64,000 bases of DNA from Pseudomonas psychrophila (GCF_001043005.1 NZ_JYKZ01000006.1:186001-250000), one strand, 5' to 3'; counted from the stretch's first letter, positions 17,004 through 26,637 are shown. Numbers and translations are program-made. Notes: generated by a model from the sequence alone, not told the origin.

Positions 17004-18128
17004 TTAATGTTTCTGAGAGGGGGGTAGTTGGGTAGGAGTCAGGTAAAGATAAAGCAAAGAAAATAATATTGTTGATTGGTGAAAAACCACGCCATTCACT
17101 AAGAATAATATAATAAAGCTAATGCTTGCCGCAGGCCTTATACGCTTGGGTAATGTGGAGAAAAATTTATAATACGCATAGGAAATCAAGGAGAATCCTA
17201 ATATGCCGTACGACACTAAGAGGTTTAAAAAGTCGTTGTGCGCCGAAAGATTGAATTCCTTAGGGTCCAGCCAGATGGGGCCTTTACCAATTAGCCAGTC
17301 TGTAAAAGTATATTTTTCGATTAAGTATTTGACATAGTAAGCATACATTTCGGAGCGGCCACTACTTAAGTTGTCAATATCTTGAGTGTTACCTGCTGTT
17401 CTATTCTTGAAAACTGCTCTTTCTAGAATCTGATTAATATCTACAAAGGATAAGACGAGAATGATTGCTATTGTTGCTAGTATAACGATCTTAAAAAGCC
17501 GCCGCTTTTGTAATAAGCTGCTCTTATGAAACATAGAAATTGAAAAAATTAGCGCTAAAATAGTTGATCTTACATTAAGTAAGCCAAGCAATATAAAGCC
17601 AGCTATTAATAAAGGAATGCTTTGAAGAAATAATAATGAAATTTTCAAGCTGGTCTGAGCAAAAACGTGGTTAGGGTTGTTTGCATAATAGTCGAAAAAG
17701 CTTTGCCCAAGATTGTTCTGTTTGTAGTCAAGAAATGAGAAAATTAAAATTAAAAATAACGCCGGCGCAGCTATGTATTTTTTAAATCTTATCCCGCTTT
17801 GCATTAATACTTTTTGTTTGCCAGAACAGGCGAGTAAGAAAATTATAGGTGTTAATATTTGAAGTGAAAAGTTTATATGGTCTAAAAAATCTACGTTGCT
17901 GTTTAGGAAAGATGCTAGAACGGCGCTCATTAAGATAAATATTAGCACAAGGCTTGATAAGCCCTTGGCTGCCTTGGTTGTTAAAATTAAGTACGCTGAT
18001 ATGGTTAATGTTGATATGGTGTATAAGGCGATTAACAATTGCGGCTTTTGATTCGAAAAAATAATGTCAATTAATACGCGACTTGTGAGTAATAATACTA
18101 TGGTTTTCGAAATAAAAGTCTGTTTCAT
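17004..18128 (-). CDS. wzy: Wzy-type O-antigen/EPS polymerase
   Basis: A 374-residue polytopic membrane protein with about ten hydrophobic helices and one large periplasmic loop (about 245-300). That loop contains RTAGNTQDIDNLSSGRSEMY and then SAHNDFLNLLVSYGILGF, a pattern shared by Wzy/WaaL-family proteins. Wzy joins undecaprenyl-linked repeat units in the periplasm. AAGG lies six bases before the ATG at 18128. Sequence identity among Wzy proteins is low, so the call rests on topology, the loop motif and the company of wzx, wzc and wza. A+T-rich. Confidence 0.85.
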   Translation of the reverse strand: MKQTFISKTIVLLLTSRVLIDIIFSNQKPQLLIALYTISTLTISAYLILTTKAAKGLSSLVLIFILMSAVLASFLNSNVDFLDHINFSLQILTPIIFLLACSGKQKVLMQSGIRFKKYIAAPALFLILIFSFLDYKQNNLGQSFFDYYANNPNHVFAQTSLKISLLFLQSIPLLIAGFILLGLLNVRSTILALIFSISMFHKSSLLQKRRLFKIVILATIAIILVLSFVDINQILERAVFKNRTAGNTQDIDNLSSGRSEMYAYYVKYLIEKYTFTDWLIGKGPIWLDPKEFNLSAHNDFLNLLVSYGILGFSLISYAYYKFFSTLPKRIRPAASISFIILFLVNGVVFHQSTILFSLLYLYLTPTQLPPSQKH

Positions 18129-18216
18129 TTTTTGCCTTTCGATATAGCTCTTATGAATTCTCTTGATTGCAGTGCATCATCAACCCACAATTCAAAGCGA
18201 TCTGGAATCCTAAAAA

Positions 18217-19272
18217 TCAAAATAGCTTTAAGAATTTTTCAGCGATCCGATTCTCATCAAACCGTGATATGTCAGGTTTGATAAAACCTGAAAAATCGAA
18301 CTCTAAAAATTTTAGAAAATTTTCAAAGTCTTTTTGATCCTGGGCTATTTCAATAAAAGGTCTTGAGCTTAAGGTGTAGTCAATAATCTTGCTTGGAGCC
18401 TGATTTGTCGACTTGTTTGAGAAGTTCACTAGAAAGTCCATACTGCTCATCGTTGTAATACATTGTTTTCTAGGGATTTGGCTATGTAAAGCAAGTCGGG
18501 ATTTTAGCTTATCTTTATAGGGAGTGAGTATTTCCATCGTTTCGGTATTTCGGTAGTCTGTGTAAATGTGGAAAACAAAGTCCTGGTCTATTGTCGTAAG
18601 CATGTCTAGAAAAGTTTTAGGGTTTCTGATTTTTTTATATAAATTTCCAGCAAAACAAAAATTTGGGATTTTGTTTTTTTTATAGTTTGAGGAGAAATCT
18701 TGGTCGATATTATAGCCTTGAGGTATTATCACTACTTTATCTAAGTCAGTAATGTTTTCGTAAGCTGTTACGGCATTTTCTGTTGGTATTGTGATTTTAT
18801 CAAATCTAGCTAAGGTCCAGCGCTCTAATTGTTCTGCATAAAAAGGTTTTAGCGCGGATGGGTTCATGCTGTATGGGTCGCCGTAGTCAGCAATGAGTTT
18901 TGTTGTTGAGAGCTTTCCACTTTTTACTGCTAAAGCGGTGATCAGATGGACAGAAAATGGAAGCCCAATAGAAATAGTAAGGTCAATTTCGTGATGATTT
19001 ATTTTTTTTAAGAGTTTTACAGTGCGAAAGAAATTTTTCCCATCTGGAAAAATACTACTTAGAAGTAGAGAGGTTAATCCCCTTAGTTTGCTTGTAAAAT
19101 AATGTCGTTTATCTGTTTGGTGGGTTTGAGTTTGATTCGCGTTATCTTGGTGCGCTGAAATGAACTCAACATCATGTCCTTCTTTGATAAATGTGTCGTG
19201 TAGAGATTTAGCTCGAAATGCACGAGGTGTGTTTTGACTCATTGAAAAATTAGATATTATTAAGATTTTCAT
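18217..19272 (-). CDS. GT4-like glycosyltransferase, apparently frameshifted near its C-terminus
   Basis: A 351-residue GT-B protein (start MKILIISNFSMS; TPRAFRAKSLHDTF; LIADYGDPYSMNP; donor-side IPNFCFAGNLYKKIRNP and NKSTNQAPSKIIDYTLSS). It ends abruptly at a TGA. The minus-one frame beyond the stop is open for another 30 or so codons (IFRIPDRFELWVDD, ALQSREFIRAISKGKK) and stops in a TGA that overlaps the wzy ATG (ATGA), the coupling seen elsewhere in this locus. Adding one A to the five-A run (18235-18239, T on the plus strand) would restore a 382-residue protein. Possible causes are a recent indel, phase variation or a sequence error. The core fold is intact, so activity may persist. Confidence 0.8.
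   Translation of the reverse strand: MKILIISNFSMSQNTPRAFRAKSLHDTFIKEGHDVEFISAHQDNANQTQTHQTDKRHYFTSKLRGLTSLLLSSIFPDGKNFFRTVKLLKKINHHEIDLTISIGLPFSVHLITALAVKSGKLSTTKLIADYGDPYSMNPSALKPFYAEQLERWTLARFDKITIPTENAVTAYENITDLDKVVIIPQGYNIDQDFSSNYKKNKIPNFCFAGNLYKKIRNPKTFLDMLTTIDQDFVFHIYTDYRNTETMEILTPYKDKLKSRLALHSQIPRKQCITTMSSMDFLVNFSNKSTNQAPSKIIDYTLSSRPFIEIAQDQKDFENFLKFLEFDFSGFIKPDISRFDENRIAEKFLKLF
18235..18239 (-). other. Homopolymer run at the apparent frameshift site
   Basis: Five consecutive T on the plus strand (A on the coding strand) at the point where the glycosyltransferase frame and its downstream continuation part by one base. A sixth A would rejoin them. Confidence 0.55.
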
Positions 19273-19304
19273 AGTGTTCTGTTAGGTTAGTCTAAAATGG
19301 GTAG

Positions 19305-20708
19305 TTAGCGAGAAGTTATACTTTTTAAAATCGTATTGCATGTTTTTTTGAATGAAAAAATTATAACGAGTGAAAGTGTAAGCCAGGCAACTGCAAATAA
19401 ATATGGAGACTCACTGCCTTTTAGAGTATATGAAATGGAAAGCGTCAAGCAGGCAAGTGTTGTTATATAGGTTTTACATCTAGGTATTTTCTTCCATGTG
19501 TGCACAGATATCTCTGTTCTCAGAAGAAGAAACAGCCATGATGATATAGCCGTCGAAACAGCCGCGCCAGCCGCGCCATAAATTGGAATCAGTAAGTATA
19601 TTGCTATAAGATTTATTATCATTATAGCGATAGATGAGTAAAGAGTGTGACTACTTTTCCTCAAAATACCTGATCCTATACCAGTCGTTTCGGATAGGGT
19701 ATAAAAAAGAGGGTATGCCATGCAGGATATTAGTATGTATTGAACGTCTGAATACTTATTTGGAAGTATGAAGTTAATTGAGCTTGAAAGAAGGGCAGTT
19801 ATACAGAACAGTATGGCAATTGAAAATGTGATTTGATCGGTGGTGCTTTTTATTTTCTCAACAGCTACACCTTCGTATTCCCATCGGTATACAGTTGGAG
19901 CCCATATAGTTGAAAAAATGCTTCTGAAGACACCGCCGACAGACGCAAAACTTATTGCAATAGAATATATTGCAAGCTGATCAAAAGTAGATGTATTGCG
20001 CATGAAAATTGTATTCATGGCGGTCAAGCCCCAATATGATAGCCCTGATATAATTAGCGGCATCCCAAATAGAAGCATTGGTTTGAGTTGATCCTTGTTG
20101 ACTTTCTCTTCCAGTGCCCTTTGCCAAGTGCTTTTAGTTTTGAATATAAAAAATATAGCAGCAATAGTTGAAGATACGACACTGGCGACTATCAGATAAT
20201 AAAAATCTAAGCCGATGGACAAGCTGGCGTAAAGTCCTATTATTATTAATAAAAAAATTTTCGGCAAAAGTTGAGTTAATGAAAAGAATAGACCCTGCTC
20301 TTGCATGCGAAAAATAATGGATATGAATCGAGTTATAAACCCGATCGCTATATAAAGGATCACCATTAGGCTAATGGAAAAACTATCAACGTCAAATAAA
20401 AGTTTCGAGATGCTTCCGGGAAATGCGCCGAATATTGCAAGTGTGCACGTTAGTAGTAGTAAGCCTGGTACCAGAGAGGTCTTGAAGAGTTGCGGTTTGT
20501 TTTTGGATTCGTGGTAGTTGCGGATGTAAGCTTGATCAAGTCCTAAGCTGAATAGTAGTACTGCAGAACTCAATATTACTTGCAGTACTGCAAGCCGACC
20601 AATATCTTCAGATGAGTAAAGCCAGGCTATTATCGGAACGGTTATTAATCCAAGTGCTGAAGAGCCAATCGGACCAACAGCAAACCCTATTATTTTTTTC
20701 AAGTTCAT
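19305..20708 (-). CDS. wzx: Wzx-type polysaccharide flippase (MOP superfamily)
   Basis: A 467-residue protein with about twelve to fourteen membrane helices. The N-terminus (GFAVGPIGSSALGLITVPII) has the opening helix and the G-P pair common in Wzx proteins. Other features are DIGRLAVLQVILS, a conserved central MLLFGMPLIISGLSYWGL and GAAGAAVSTAISSWLFLL near the end. Wzx moves lipid-linked repeat units across the inner membrane for polymerisation by Wzy. Strongly A+T-rich relative to flanking genes, as expected for serotype-variable parts of polysaccharide loci. Confidence 0.9.
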   Translation of the reverse strand: MNLKKIIGFAVGPIGSSALGLITVPIIAWLYSSEDIGRLAVLQVILSSAVLLFSLGLDQAYIRNYHESKNKPQLFKTSLVPGLLLLTCTLAIFGAFPGSISKLLFDVDSFSISLMVILYIAIGFITRFISIIFRMQEQGLFFSLTQLLPKIFLLIIIGLYASLSIGLDFYYLIVASVVSSTIAAIFFIFKTKSTWQRALEEKVNKDQLKPMLLFGMPLIISGLSYWGLTAMNTIFMRNTSTFDQLAIYSIAISFASVGGVFRSIFSTIWAPTVYRWEYEGVAVEKIKSTTDQITFSIAILFCITALLSSSINFILPNKYSDVQYILISCMAYPLFYTLSETTGIGSGILRKSSHTLYSSIAIMIINLIAIYLLIPIYGAAGAAVSTAISSWLFLLLRTEISVHTWKKIPRCKTYITTLACLTLSISYTLKGSESPYLFAVAWLTLSLVIIFSFKKTCNTILKSITSR

Positions 20709-20805
20709 ATTTATTCCAAGGGTTATATCGAGAAATGCCTAGGTCGATACAACCCTCATTGTGGGGCCTAAGTTTCTAATGTCGCCGTTGTTAGTGCAGC
20801 ATAGG

Positions 20806-22086
20806 TTACTGATTTTTACTGGAGCCCCAGATGCCACGAGTATCAATGGTTTTTATGCTTGATATGGTTTCTTGAGATAGTGTTTTAAATTGGCTGTGAT
20901 CGACTAGAAGTACCAAGATGTCAGCCTCGGCAATTCCTTGCTCTACAGTTTTAAGTTGTAGTTTGCCATTAAGCTTTTCGGGTAGCTGTTCAATATTCGG
21001 CTCAATAGCTAGTACGCGACCTGGATGCGCATCAGCAATTTCAACTGTAATTGCTAATGCAGGGCTTTCTCGTAAATCATCGATATCGGGTTTGAATGCC
21101 AGCCCAAAACAAGCAATCGTTACTTCTTTCGAAGTTTTGTCCGGATGGGATTGCAAAAACTCTCCGACTGCCAACTTTACTTTTTCAATGACCCATTGTG
21201 GCTTGCTGTCATTTACTTCACGTGCAGTTCGGATCAAGCGTGCTTGTTCAGGCGTTTTGCTAACAATAAACCATGGGTCAACGGCAATGCAGTGACCGCC
21301 TACGCCAGGTCCAGGTTGCAGGATGTTTACGCGAGGATGACGGTTGGCAAGGCTTATCAACTCCCAGACGTTGATATCCAACTTGTCGCAAATCATAGAC
21401 AATTCGTTGGCAAATGCGATGCCAACATCGCGGGAGCTGTTTTCGGTCAGCTTGCACATTTCTGCGGTACGGGCATTGGTGACTATGCATTCTCCCTGTA
21501 CGAATATTTTATACAAGCTAATGGCCAATTGTGAACACTTTGGTGTCATGCCGCCGATGACTCGATCGTTCTGAACCAATTCGCGTAATACATGCCCTGG
21601 CAATACACGTTCTGGGCAGTGAGCTATGCGGATATCGGAGTCTTCGCCATGGGTTTGCGGAAAACTCAAGTCCGGGCGCGCTGCTGCAAGCCAGGCCGCC
21701 ATCTGTTCGGTTGCGCCGACAGGGGAGGTTGACTCTAAAATGACCAGATCGCCCTTCTTCAATACAGAAGCAATACTTTTGCTGGCTGACTCGATATAGC
21801 TCAGGTCCGGCTCATGATCGCCTTTAAACGGTGTAGGTACAGCAATAAGAAAAGCGTCTGCAGGTTCTGGTTGAGTGGTAGCGCGTAAGTAGCCTTCGGT
21901 CACTGCGGCATGTACAACCATGTCCAAGTCTGGTTCGACGATATGAATCTGGCCACGATTAATAATGTCGACAGCATTTTGATTAACATCTACGCCGATT
22001 ACTTGCTTCTTACGCGAAGCGAAAACTGCAGCGGTAGGTAAGCCGATATAGCCGAGACCAATAACAGATATAGTTGTGAAAGGCAT
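20806..22086 (-). CDS. wecC: UDP-N-acetyl-D-mannosamine dehydrogenase
   Basis: Oxidises UDP-ManNAc to UDP-ManNAcA with two NAD in the cytoplasm. The 426-residue protein has the N-terminal NAD fold (ISVIGLGYIGLPTAAVFASR), VPTPFKGDHEPDLSYIESA, the substrate-binding LILEST-like ILESTSPVGATE, and the catalytic Cys in PGVGGHCIAVDPWF. The C-terminal UDP-binding domain starts with FGLAFKPDIDDLRESPAL. Length is normal for WecC/WbpO-like enzymes. It follows wecB, the preceding pathway step, by 71 bases. Confidence 0.94.
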   Translation of the reverse strand: MPFTTISVIGLGYIGLPTAAVFASRKKQVIGVDVNQNAVDIINRGQIHIVEPDLDMVVHAAVTEGYLRATTQPEPADAFLIAVPTPFKGDHEPDLSYIESASKSIASVLKKGDLVILESTSPVGATEQMAAWLAAARPDLSFPQTHGEDSDIRIAHCPERVLPGHVLRELVQNDRVIGGMTPKCSQLAISLYKIFVQGECIVTNARTAEMCKLTENSSRDVGIAFANELSMICDKLDINVWELISLANRHPRVNILQPGPGVGGHCIAVDPWFIVSKTPEQARLIRTAREVNDSKPQWVIEKVKLAVGEFLQSHPDKTSKEVTIACFGLAFKPDIDDLRESPALAITVEIADAHPGRVLAIEPNIEQLPEKLNGKLQLKTVEQGIAEADILVLLVDHSQFKTLSQETISSIKTIDTRGIWGSSKNQ

Positions 22087-22157
22087 GGAGCGTCCTTGAC
22101 TGGGATGAGGTGTTAAGGTTTTAAATCGGTATGAATGTTTGCGGTAAATATAGTAAT

Positions 22158-23285
22158 TCAGTTATTGCGGTTATCTAATAGTGCTTCAAGAATACGTTGA
22201 CAGGCTTTCCCGTCGCCATACGGATTATGAGCATAACTCATGGCTTGATAGGCGGATGTGTCGATCAGCAATCGGTTCAACTCGCGGACTATATCTGAGG
22301 TATTAGTGCCCACCAGCTTTACTGTGCCTGCTGATACAGCTTCTGGTCGTTCTGTGGTATCTCGCATTACTAATACGGGCTTACCCAGTGATGGAGCTTC
22401 TTCCTGAATACCTCCCGAATCGGTCAAAATAATGTGCGAACGGCTCATCATGTGAACGAAAGGCAGGTAATCAAGAGGGGCTATTAGATGGATATTTCCT
22501 ATACCATTTAGCAGGCGATTAACGGGCTCGCGAACATTGGGATTTAGATGGACCGGGTACACGATATCGACGTCGGGATGCATCTGTGCAACTTCCATGA
22601 GCGCCTGGCAAATGCGCTCGAAACCGTCACCGAAGCTTTCACGGCGATGACCAGTTACAAGAATTAGTTTACGTGCAGGATTAAGAAACGCCGCGGGCTC
22701 TGAAGCTTGCGCCAACAATTCAGGGTCTTGATCAAGGCGTTTAACAACATCTAACAGAGCATCAATTACTGTGTTGCCGGTCACAACGATATCGTCTGGG
22801 CTAATGCCTTCGCGCAGCAGGTTATTCCGCGAGGTATCTGTAGGTGCAAAGTTTAGTTTGGCTAGTGCACCTGTAAGTTTACGGTTACCTTCTTCGGGCC
22901 AAGGTGAGTAAAGATTTCCGGTGCGTAATCCAGCTTCAACATGCGCGACTGGGATTTGCTGATAGTAGGCAGCAAGACTGGCTGCAAATGTTGTTGCAGT
23001 ATCCCCGTGAACCAATACGATATCGGGCTTGAATTCATTTAAGACTGCTTTTAAACCCTGCAAAATGGCAGTAGTAACATCAGTTAGGTCCTGGCCAGGT
23101 TTCATGATGTTTAAATCAAAGTCAGGTGTTATAGAAAATAATCCTAGCACCTGATCCAGCATTTCACGGTGTTGTCCCGTAACGCAGACTTTTGCTTCAA
23201 AGCGTTCATCTGCTGCCAGTGCCTGTACCAATGGAGCCATTTTAATGGCTTCAGGTCGAGTACCAAAAATACATAGGGTTTTCAT
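22158..23285 (-). CDS. wecB: UDP-N-acetylglucosamine 2-epimerase (non-hydrolysing)
   Basis: Converts UDP-GlcNAc to UDP-ManNAc, the substrate of the next gene's enzyme. The 375-residue protein begins [19 protein letters not shown], has [41 protein letters not shown], the catalytic-region [10 protein letters not shown] and [18 protein letters not shown], all hallmarks of WecB. I place the start at ATG 23285 because AAGGAA stands eight bases upstream and homologs begin there; the frame is open further upstream. Confidence 0.95.
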   Translation of the reverse strand: MKTLCIFGTRPEAIKMAPLVQALAADERFEAKVCVTGQHREMLDQVLGLFSITPDFDLNIMKPGQDLTDVTTAILQGLKAVLNEFKPDIVLVHGDTATTFAASLAAYYQQIPVAHVEAGLRTGNLYSPWPEEGNRKLTGALAKLNFAPTDTSRNNLLREGISPDDIVVTGNTVIDALLDVVKRLDQDPELLAQASEPAAFLNPARKLILVTGHRRESFGDGFERICQALMEVAQMHPDVDIVYPVHLNPNVREPVNRLLNGIGNIHLIAPLDYLPFVHMMSRSHIILTDSGGIQEEAPSLGKPVLVMRDTTERPEAVSAGTVKLVGTNTSDIVRELNRLLIDTSAYQAMSYAHNPYGDGKACQRILEALLDNRNN

Positions 23286-23598
23286 AGAGCGTTCCTTTCG
23301 TATTCTCATGAATAAATATTGAGAGCTTCGAATACTCAAATTAGCTTAAAGTTCCTGATTTTAATCTCGGTATCAAGTTTCTTGAGTATTGTGGTATTGA
23401 TGGGGTGTAATGAGGGCGATGTTTTGTCTGGCGTTTTATTGAATTCATTCTCGATCAGACACGCTACCGCCCCAGGATTTTTGCGCTAATCCCTGGAAGC
23501 GATTTATCTTTTGTTATTTTTTGTTTCGAATGTAGATATAGTAAAAGAGCGCCCCTAAGCTATTAAGGGCGCTCGATAGCAGTTGAGCCGTTCTGGTA
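23286..23598. other. Gap between wzc and wecB with terminator and probable promoter
   Basis: About 310 bases without a gene inside an otherwise compact cluster. The wzc-proximal part holds a strong intrinsic terminator; the wecB-proximal part is A+T-rich and is the likely place for a second promoter. No other gene is visible. Confidence 0.6.
23543..23574 (-). terminator. Intrinsic terminator after wzc
   Basis: On the minus strand GAGCGCCC pairs with GGGCGCTC over a 12-base loop and is followed by TTTTAC. It lies 25 bases after the wzc stop, so wzb-wzc can be transcribed apart from wecB and the rest. Confidence 0.75.
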
Positions 23599-25827
23599 TT
23601 AAACTTTATCTGACTTATACTCGTAGTTATAATAACCGTATGCGCCATATCCGTATTTGGCTGATGCACGTTTCTCTACGCCGTTAAAGATGGCGCCTTT
23701 AAGCTCAATACCACTTTGGGCGAAACGACGCATTGTTAATTCAATTTCACGTGCCGGATTCAGTTCAAAGCGAGTAACAATGAGGTTGGTCCCCGATTGA
23801 CGGCCAACAATAGCTGCATCGGTTACGGCTAGGAATGGTGGTGTATCAAGTATCACTTGGTCGTATTTGGAACTGATTTGTTCGAGGAAGTCACTAAAGT
23901 TCTTATGCATTAACAATTCAGATGGATTGGGCGGGATTTGCCCGCGGCCGATCACATCCAGATTTTCAATTTCAGTTTTATGGATCGCGTTACTGAGGTC
24001 GCAGCGTTTAGCGAGCACGTCAGACAATCCGTTCTCTACAGGAATGCCAAACATTTTATGTATGTAGCCTTTGCGCATATCTACGTCGACTAGTAGCACT
24101 TTCTGCCCAGACTGTGCAATTACTGCTGCGAGGTTTGCAGATACAAAGGACTTTCCGACCTTTGGGCTGGGACCCGAAATCATCAGTCGATTGTTGTTTG
24201 CTTCTAGCATGGCAAAGTGCAAGCTGGTGCGCAGGCTACGTAGGCCTTCAATTGCCAGATCAGTTGGATGGCTACTTGCAAGCAATGGAGTGACACGAGT
24301 GCCACGACCATGTGTGCTTTTATCATCTTCTACTTTTTGTAATGAGCTGAATGGAATAGAGGCATAAACGGGCAATCCAAGTTTTTCGATGTCATCTGGG
24401 TTTTCAACTCCACGATTTAGCGCTTTGCGGAACAGTACATAGCCTATTGCCAAAAAAGCACCTAACAGAGTCGCTACGAGTACTATCAGGGATTTTTTAG
24501 GTTTGACAGGAGTACGTAGATCTACATCTGCTGTGTCAATTAGTCGTACGTTACCTACCGCCCCAGCACGCATTACATCCAGCTCTTGAGACTTATTTAA
24601 TAGCTGAGTATAAATTTCTGTGCTGACTTTCAAGTCCCTTGTCAAGCTTAATAGTTCTTGCTGTGTACTCGGAAGGCCTTCAACTTGCTTGGCCAAACGT
24701 TGTTGTTTGCTGGTCAGCTCAGCTAACTGTCCCATCAATGCTCGGTAAGCTGGATGTTGTGGAGTGAATTTACGGTCCATCTCCGCTTGTTGCAGTTTGA
24801 GAGTTGAGATGCTTGTATCGAGTGCGACTATCTGGTCAAGAATGGCTTTGGCTTCAAGGCTGATGTCAATTGACTTGCTCCGAATTTGGAACTGATTCAG
24901 TGCAGTTTCAGCTTTCTCTAGGTCTTTTCGCACTTGAGGCAGTTGATCTTTCAGGAAGCCCAAGCTCTGCGCCGCTTCCGCTGATGTGCGCTCGATATTT
25001 TGTAGTACATAAAGACGAGAGATTTCATTGAGAATCTCAATAGCTTTGGCTGGGGCAGTGCTTTCAAGCGCAAGCCCGACCATGCCCGACTCTTTGCCTC
25101 GTTCAGCGACGTCCAGTGCTTGTTGATAATTCAATATAGTAGTCAAGCGCGGGGATCGGATAACAGTAAAAGTAGTTCCAGGGTTGGATTTTAGAGTTTC
25201 AACTTGAAGCTTAATGCCGTTTTCATTAATGAATTCACCGATCTGACCCTTAACCAGCAGATTATCGTCATCGTCCAGCAAGGTAAAACTGCCAGATTCT
25301 CCGCTGACTAAGATCAATTGCTTGCCCAGCAATTCTGGAGGCAATGCCAATTCAGCAAGCTTCAGTTGTTCTCCTCCCCACGCAAAACTGTCCATACCGA
25401 ACATCGGGCTGGCCACACTGTTTTCTGCATCAGGTTTAAAGCGGCGGGCAAAAAATTCGCCGATCAACGGGAAATAGTTAGGCTCAACCTTGATATCCAA
25501 TTTGAGGTTATCGACCGCAGCGCCTATATTCTTGCGAGACTTGATTAGTTCGATTTCAGTAGCAGAAGGCGATTCTTTACCCAGCATGCTGCTGATATCA
25601 GAAAAGCCCAGCGGGTCATTTTTCTTGGCTTCAACCTGAATCAACGCATTCGCCTGATACACCGGTGTAGCCAGCAGGGCGTAGGCAACCCCCGCAGCCA
25701 TAAAGACGCCGGTCACGCCAGCAATCAACCATTTGTGGTCAATCAGCGTGCCCAACAACCCCATCAGGTCAATTTGGTCGTTGTCATCATCTTGTTCATG
25801 GGGCTTTGTCACGGGTGCTTGCTGCAT
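23599..25827 (-). CDS. wzc: Wzc-type polysaccharide co-polymerase/tyrosine autokinase
   Basis: Inner-membrane protein that controls EPS chain length and pairs with Wza. It begins with a Wzz domain (DQIDLMGLLGTLIDHKWLI, first helix near 40-60; periplasmic coiled coils about 270-400, including TPQHPAYRALMGQLAEL) and a second helix near 450. The BY-kinase follows: Walker A SGPSPKVGKSFVSANLA, Walker A' LLVDVDMRKG, Walker B VILDTPPF. The C-terminus is a tyrosine cluster (KYGYGAYGYYNYEYK) of autophosphorylation sites. I place the start at ATG 25827, 40 bases after the wzb stop; an upstream in-frame start at 25896 would overlap wzb. Confidence 0.94.
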   Translation of the reverse strand: MQQAPVTKPHEQDDDNDQIDLMGLLGTLIDHKWLIAGVTGVFMAAGVAYALLATPVYQANALIQVEAKKNDPLGFSDISSMLGKESPSATEIELIKSRKNIGAAVDNLKLDIKVEPNYFPLIGEFFARRFKPDAENSVASPMFGMDSFAWGGEQLKLAELALPPELLGKQLILVSGESGSFTLLDDDDNLLVKGQIGEFINENGIKLQVETLKSNPGTTFTVIRSPRLTTILNYQQALDVAERGKESGMVGLALESTAPAKAIEILNEISRLYVLQNIERTSAEAAQSLGFLKDQLPQVRKDLEKAETALNQFQIRSKSIDISLEAKAILDQIVALDTSISTLKLQQAEMDRKFTPQHPAYRALMGQLAELTSKQQRLAKQVEGLPSTQQELLSLTRDLKVSTEIYTQLLNKSQELDVMRAGAVGNVRLIDTADVDLRTPVKPKKSLIVLVATLLGAFLAIGYVLFRKALNRGVENPDDIEKLGLPVYASIPFSSLQKVEDDKSTHGRGTRVTPLLASSHPTDLAIEGLRSLRTSLHFAMLEANNNRLMISGPSPKVGKSFVSANLAAVIAQSGQKVLLVDVDMRKGYIHKMFGIPVENGLSDVLAKRCDLSNAIHKTEIENLDVIGRGQIPPNPSELLMHKNFSDFLEQISSKYDQVILDTPPFLAVTDAAIVGRQSGTNLIVTRFELNPAREIELTMRRFAQSGIELKGAIFNGVEKRASAKYGYGAYGYYNYEYKSDKV

Positions 25828-25867
25828 AAGTCGATTCTTTTTCTTCACAGGTAATTCGAGGGATGGC

Positions 25868-26308
25868 TTAGCGTTTGATGCGCTGGGCCCATGCATTTAC
25901 TGCTGCGTCGATCAGCGCGTACGCGTGTACAAAGGCTGGCTTGCCTTGACGGTACGGGTCGTTGATTTCGCGGTTGTCTTGCCATTTGCCCAGCAGGAAC
26001 ACTTTGCCCCTAGCCTCTGGAGAGATGCTTAGGACACCACCAATATGATGTTGTTCCATTACCAAAATAAGATCGGACTCATTTATGGCTGCAGCCGTCA
26101 GCTGGGTGCCGCTGTGTTCGGGCACGACGTGGCCGTTTTCTTCGAGAACGAGGGCTGCTGTAGCTTCGATGGGCTTTCTTTTGACGGCGCTGAGGCCTGC
26201 GGAACTCACGACGATGTCGGAGGGCGCCAGTGCGACCCGCATGAGATGTTCGGCGGTGGGGCTGCGGCAAATATTGCCAATGCAGACAATCATGATTCGT
26301 TTAAACAA
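25868..26308 (-). CDS. wzb: Low-molecular-weight protein-tyrosine phosphatase
   Basis: Dephosphorylates the tyrosine tail of the Wzc kinase so that polymer can be made. The 146-residue protein has the P-loop VCIGNICRSPTAEHLM (nucleophile Cys, Arg) at the N-terminus and the general-acid motif NDPYRQG near residue 122. The start is placed at TTG 26308 (MFKRIMIVCIGN) because GGAAG lies five bases upstream and homologs begin just before the P-loop; the ATG at 26332 is an alternative. First gene of the EPS locus. Confidence 0.92.
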   Translation of the reverse strand: MFKRIMIVCIGNICRSPTAEHLMRVALAPSDIVVSSAGLSAVKRKPIEATAALVLEENGHVVPEHSGTQLTAAAINESDLILVMEQHHIGGVLSISPEARGKVFLLGKWQDNREINDPYRQGKPAFVHAYALIDAAVNAWAQRIKR

Positions 26309-26589
26309 GGCAGCTTCCTTTGTGCCAAACATGCTCAGCCGGCGAGAGCATTTAACGATTCGTCACGACCAATATCCCCGATCCAGGAGATGGCAGTGCC
26401 TATCAATAAAGGCTGCCCGCATCAGTTTGATGTGGCGATGGCCTGGGCGGGAGCACAGTTGCTCCTGCTTTATTACGGATAATGGGTCGGTACGAAGTTG
26501 AACAACGAAAATATTAACTGCGAAACGATTGCAATATCAACCTTTAAATCGGCAGAGTTTTTTATTCAGGCTATATAGGCGATTTTCAA

Positions 26590-26612
26590 TATTTATTGTC
26601 TGACAATAAATA
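26590..26612. promoter_or_regulatory. 23-base palindrome upstream of wzb, candidate operator
   Basis: TATTTATTGTC, one T, then GACAATAAATA: 11-base arms that pair perfectly. It lies about 280 bases before the wzb start. Length and symmetry suit a dimeric regulator site; which protein binds is unknown. Confidence 0.5.
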
Positions 26613-26615
26613 ACA

Positions 26616-26637
26616 TTTTGGCCGTTTCCGACCAAAA
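26616..26637. promoter_or_regulatory. Stem-loop TTTTGG...CCAAAA beside the palindrome
   Basis: TTTTGG at 26616 pairs with CCAAAA at 26632 and two more G-C pairs extend the stem with one mismatch. It sits three bases after the large palindrome and may be part of the same control element or a weak terminator. Confidence 0.3.
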
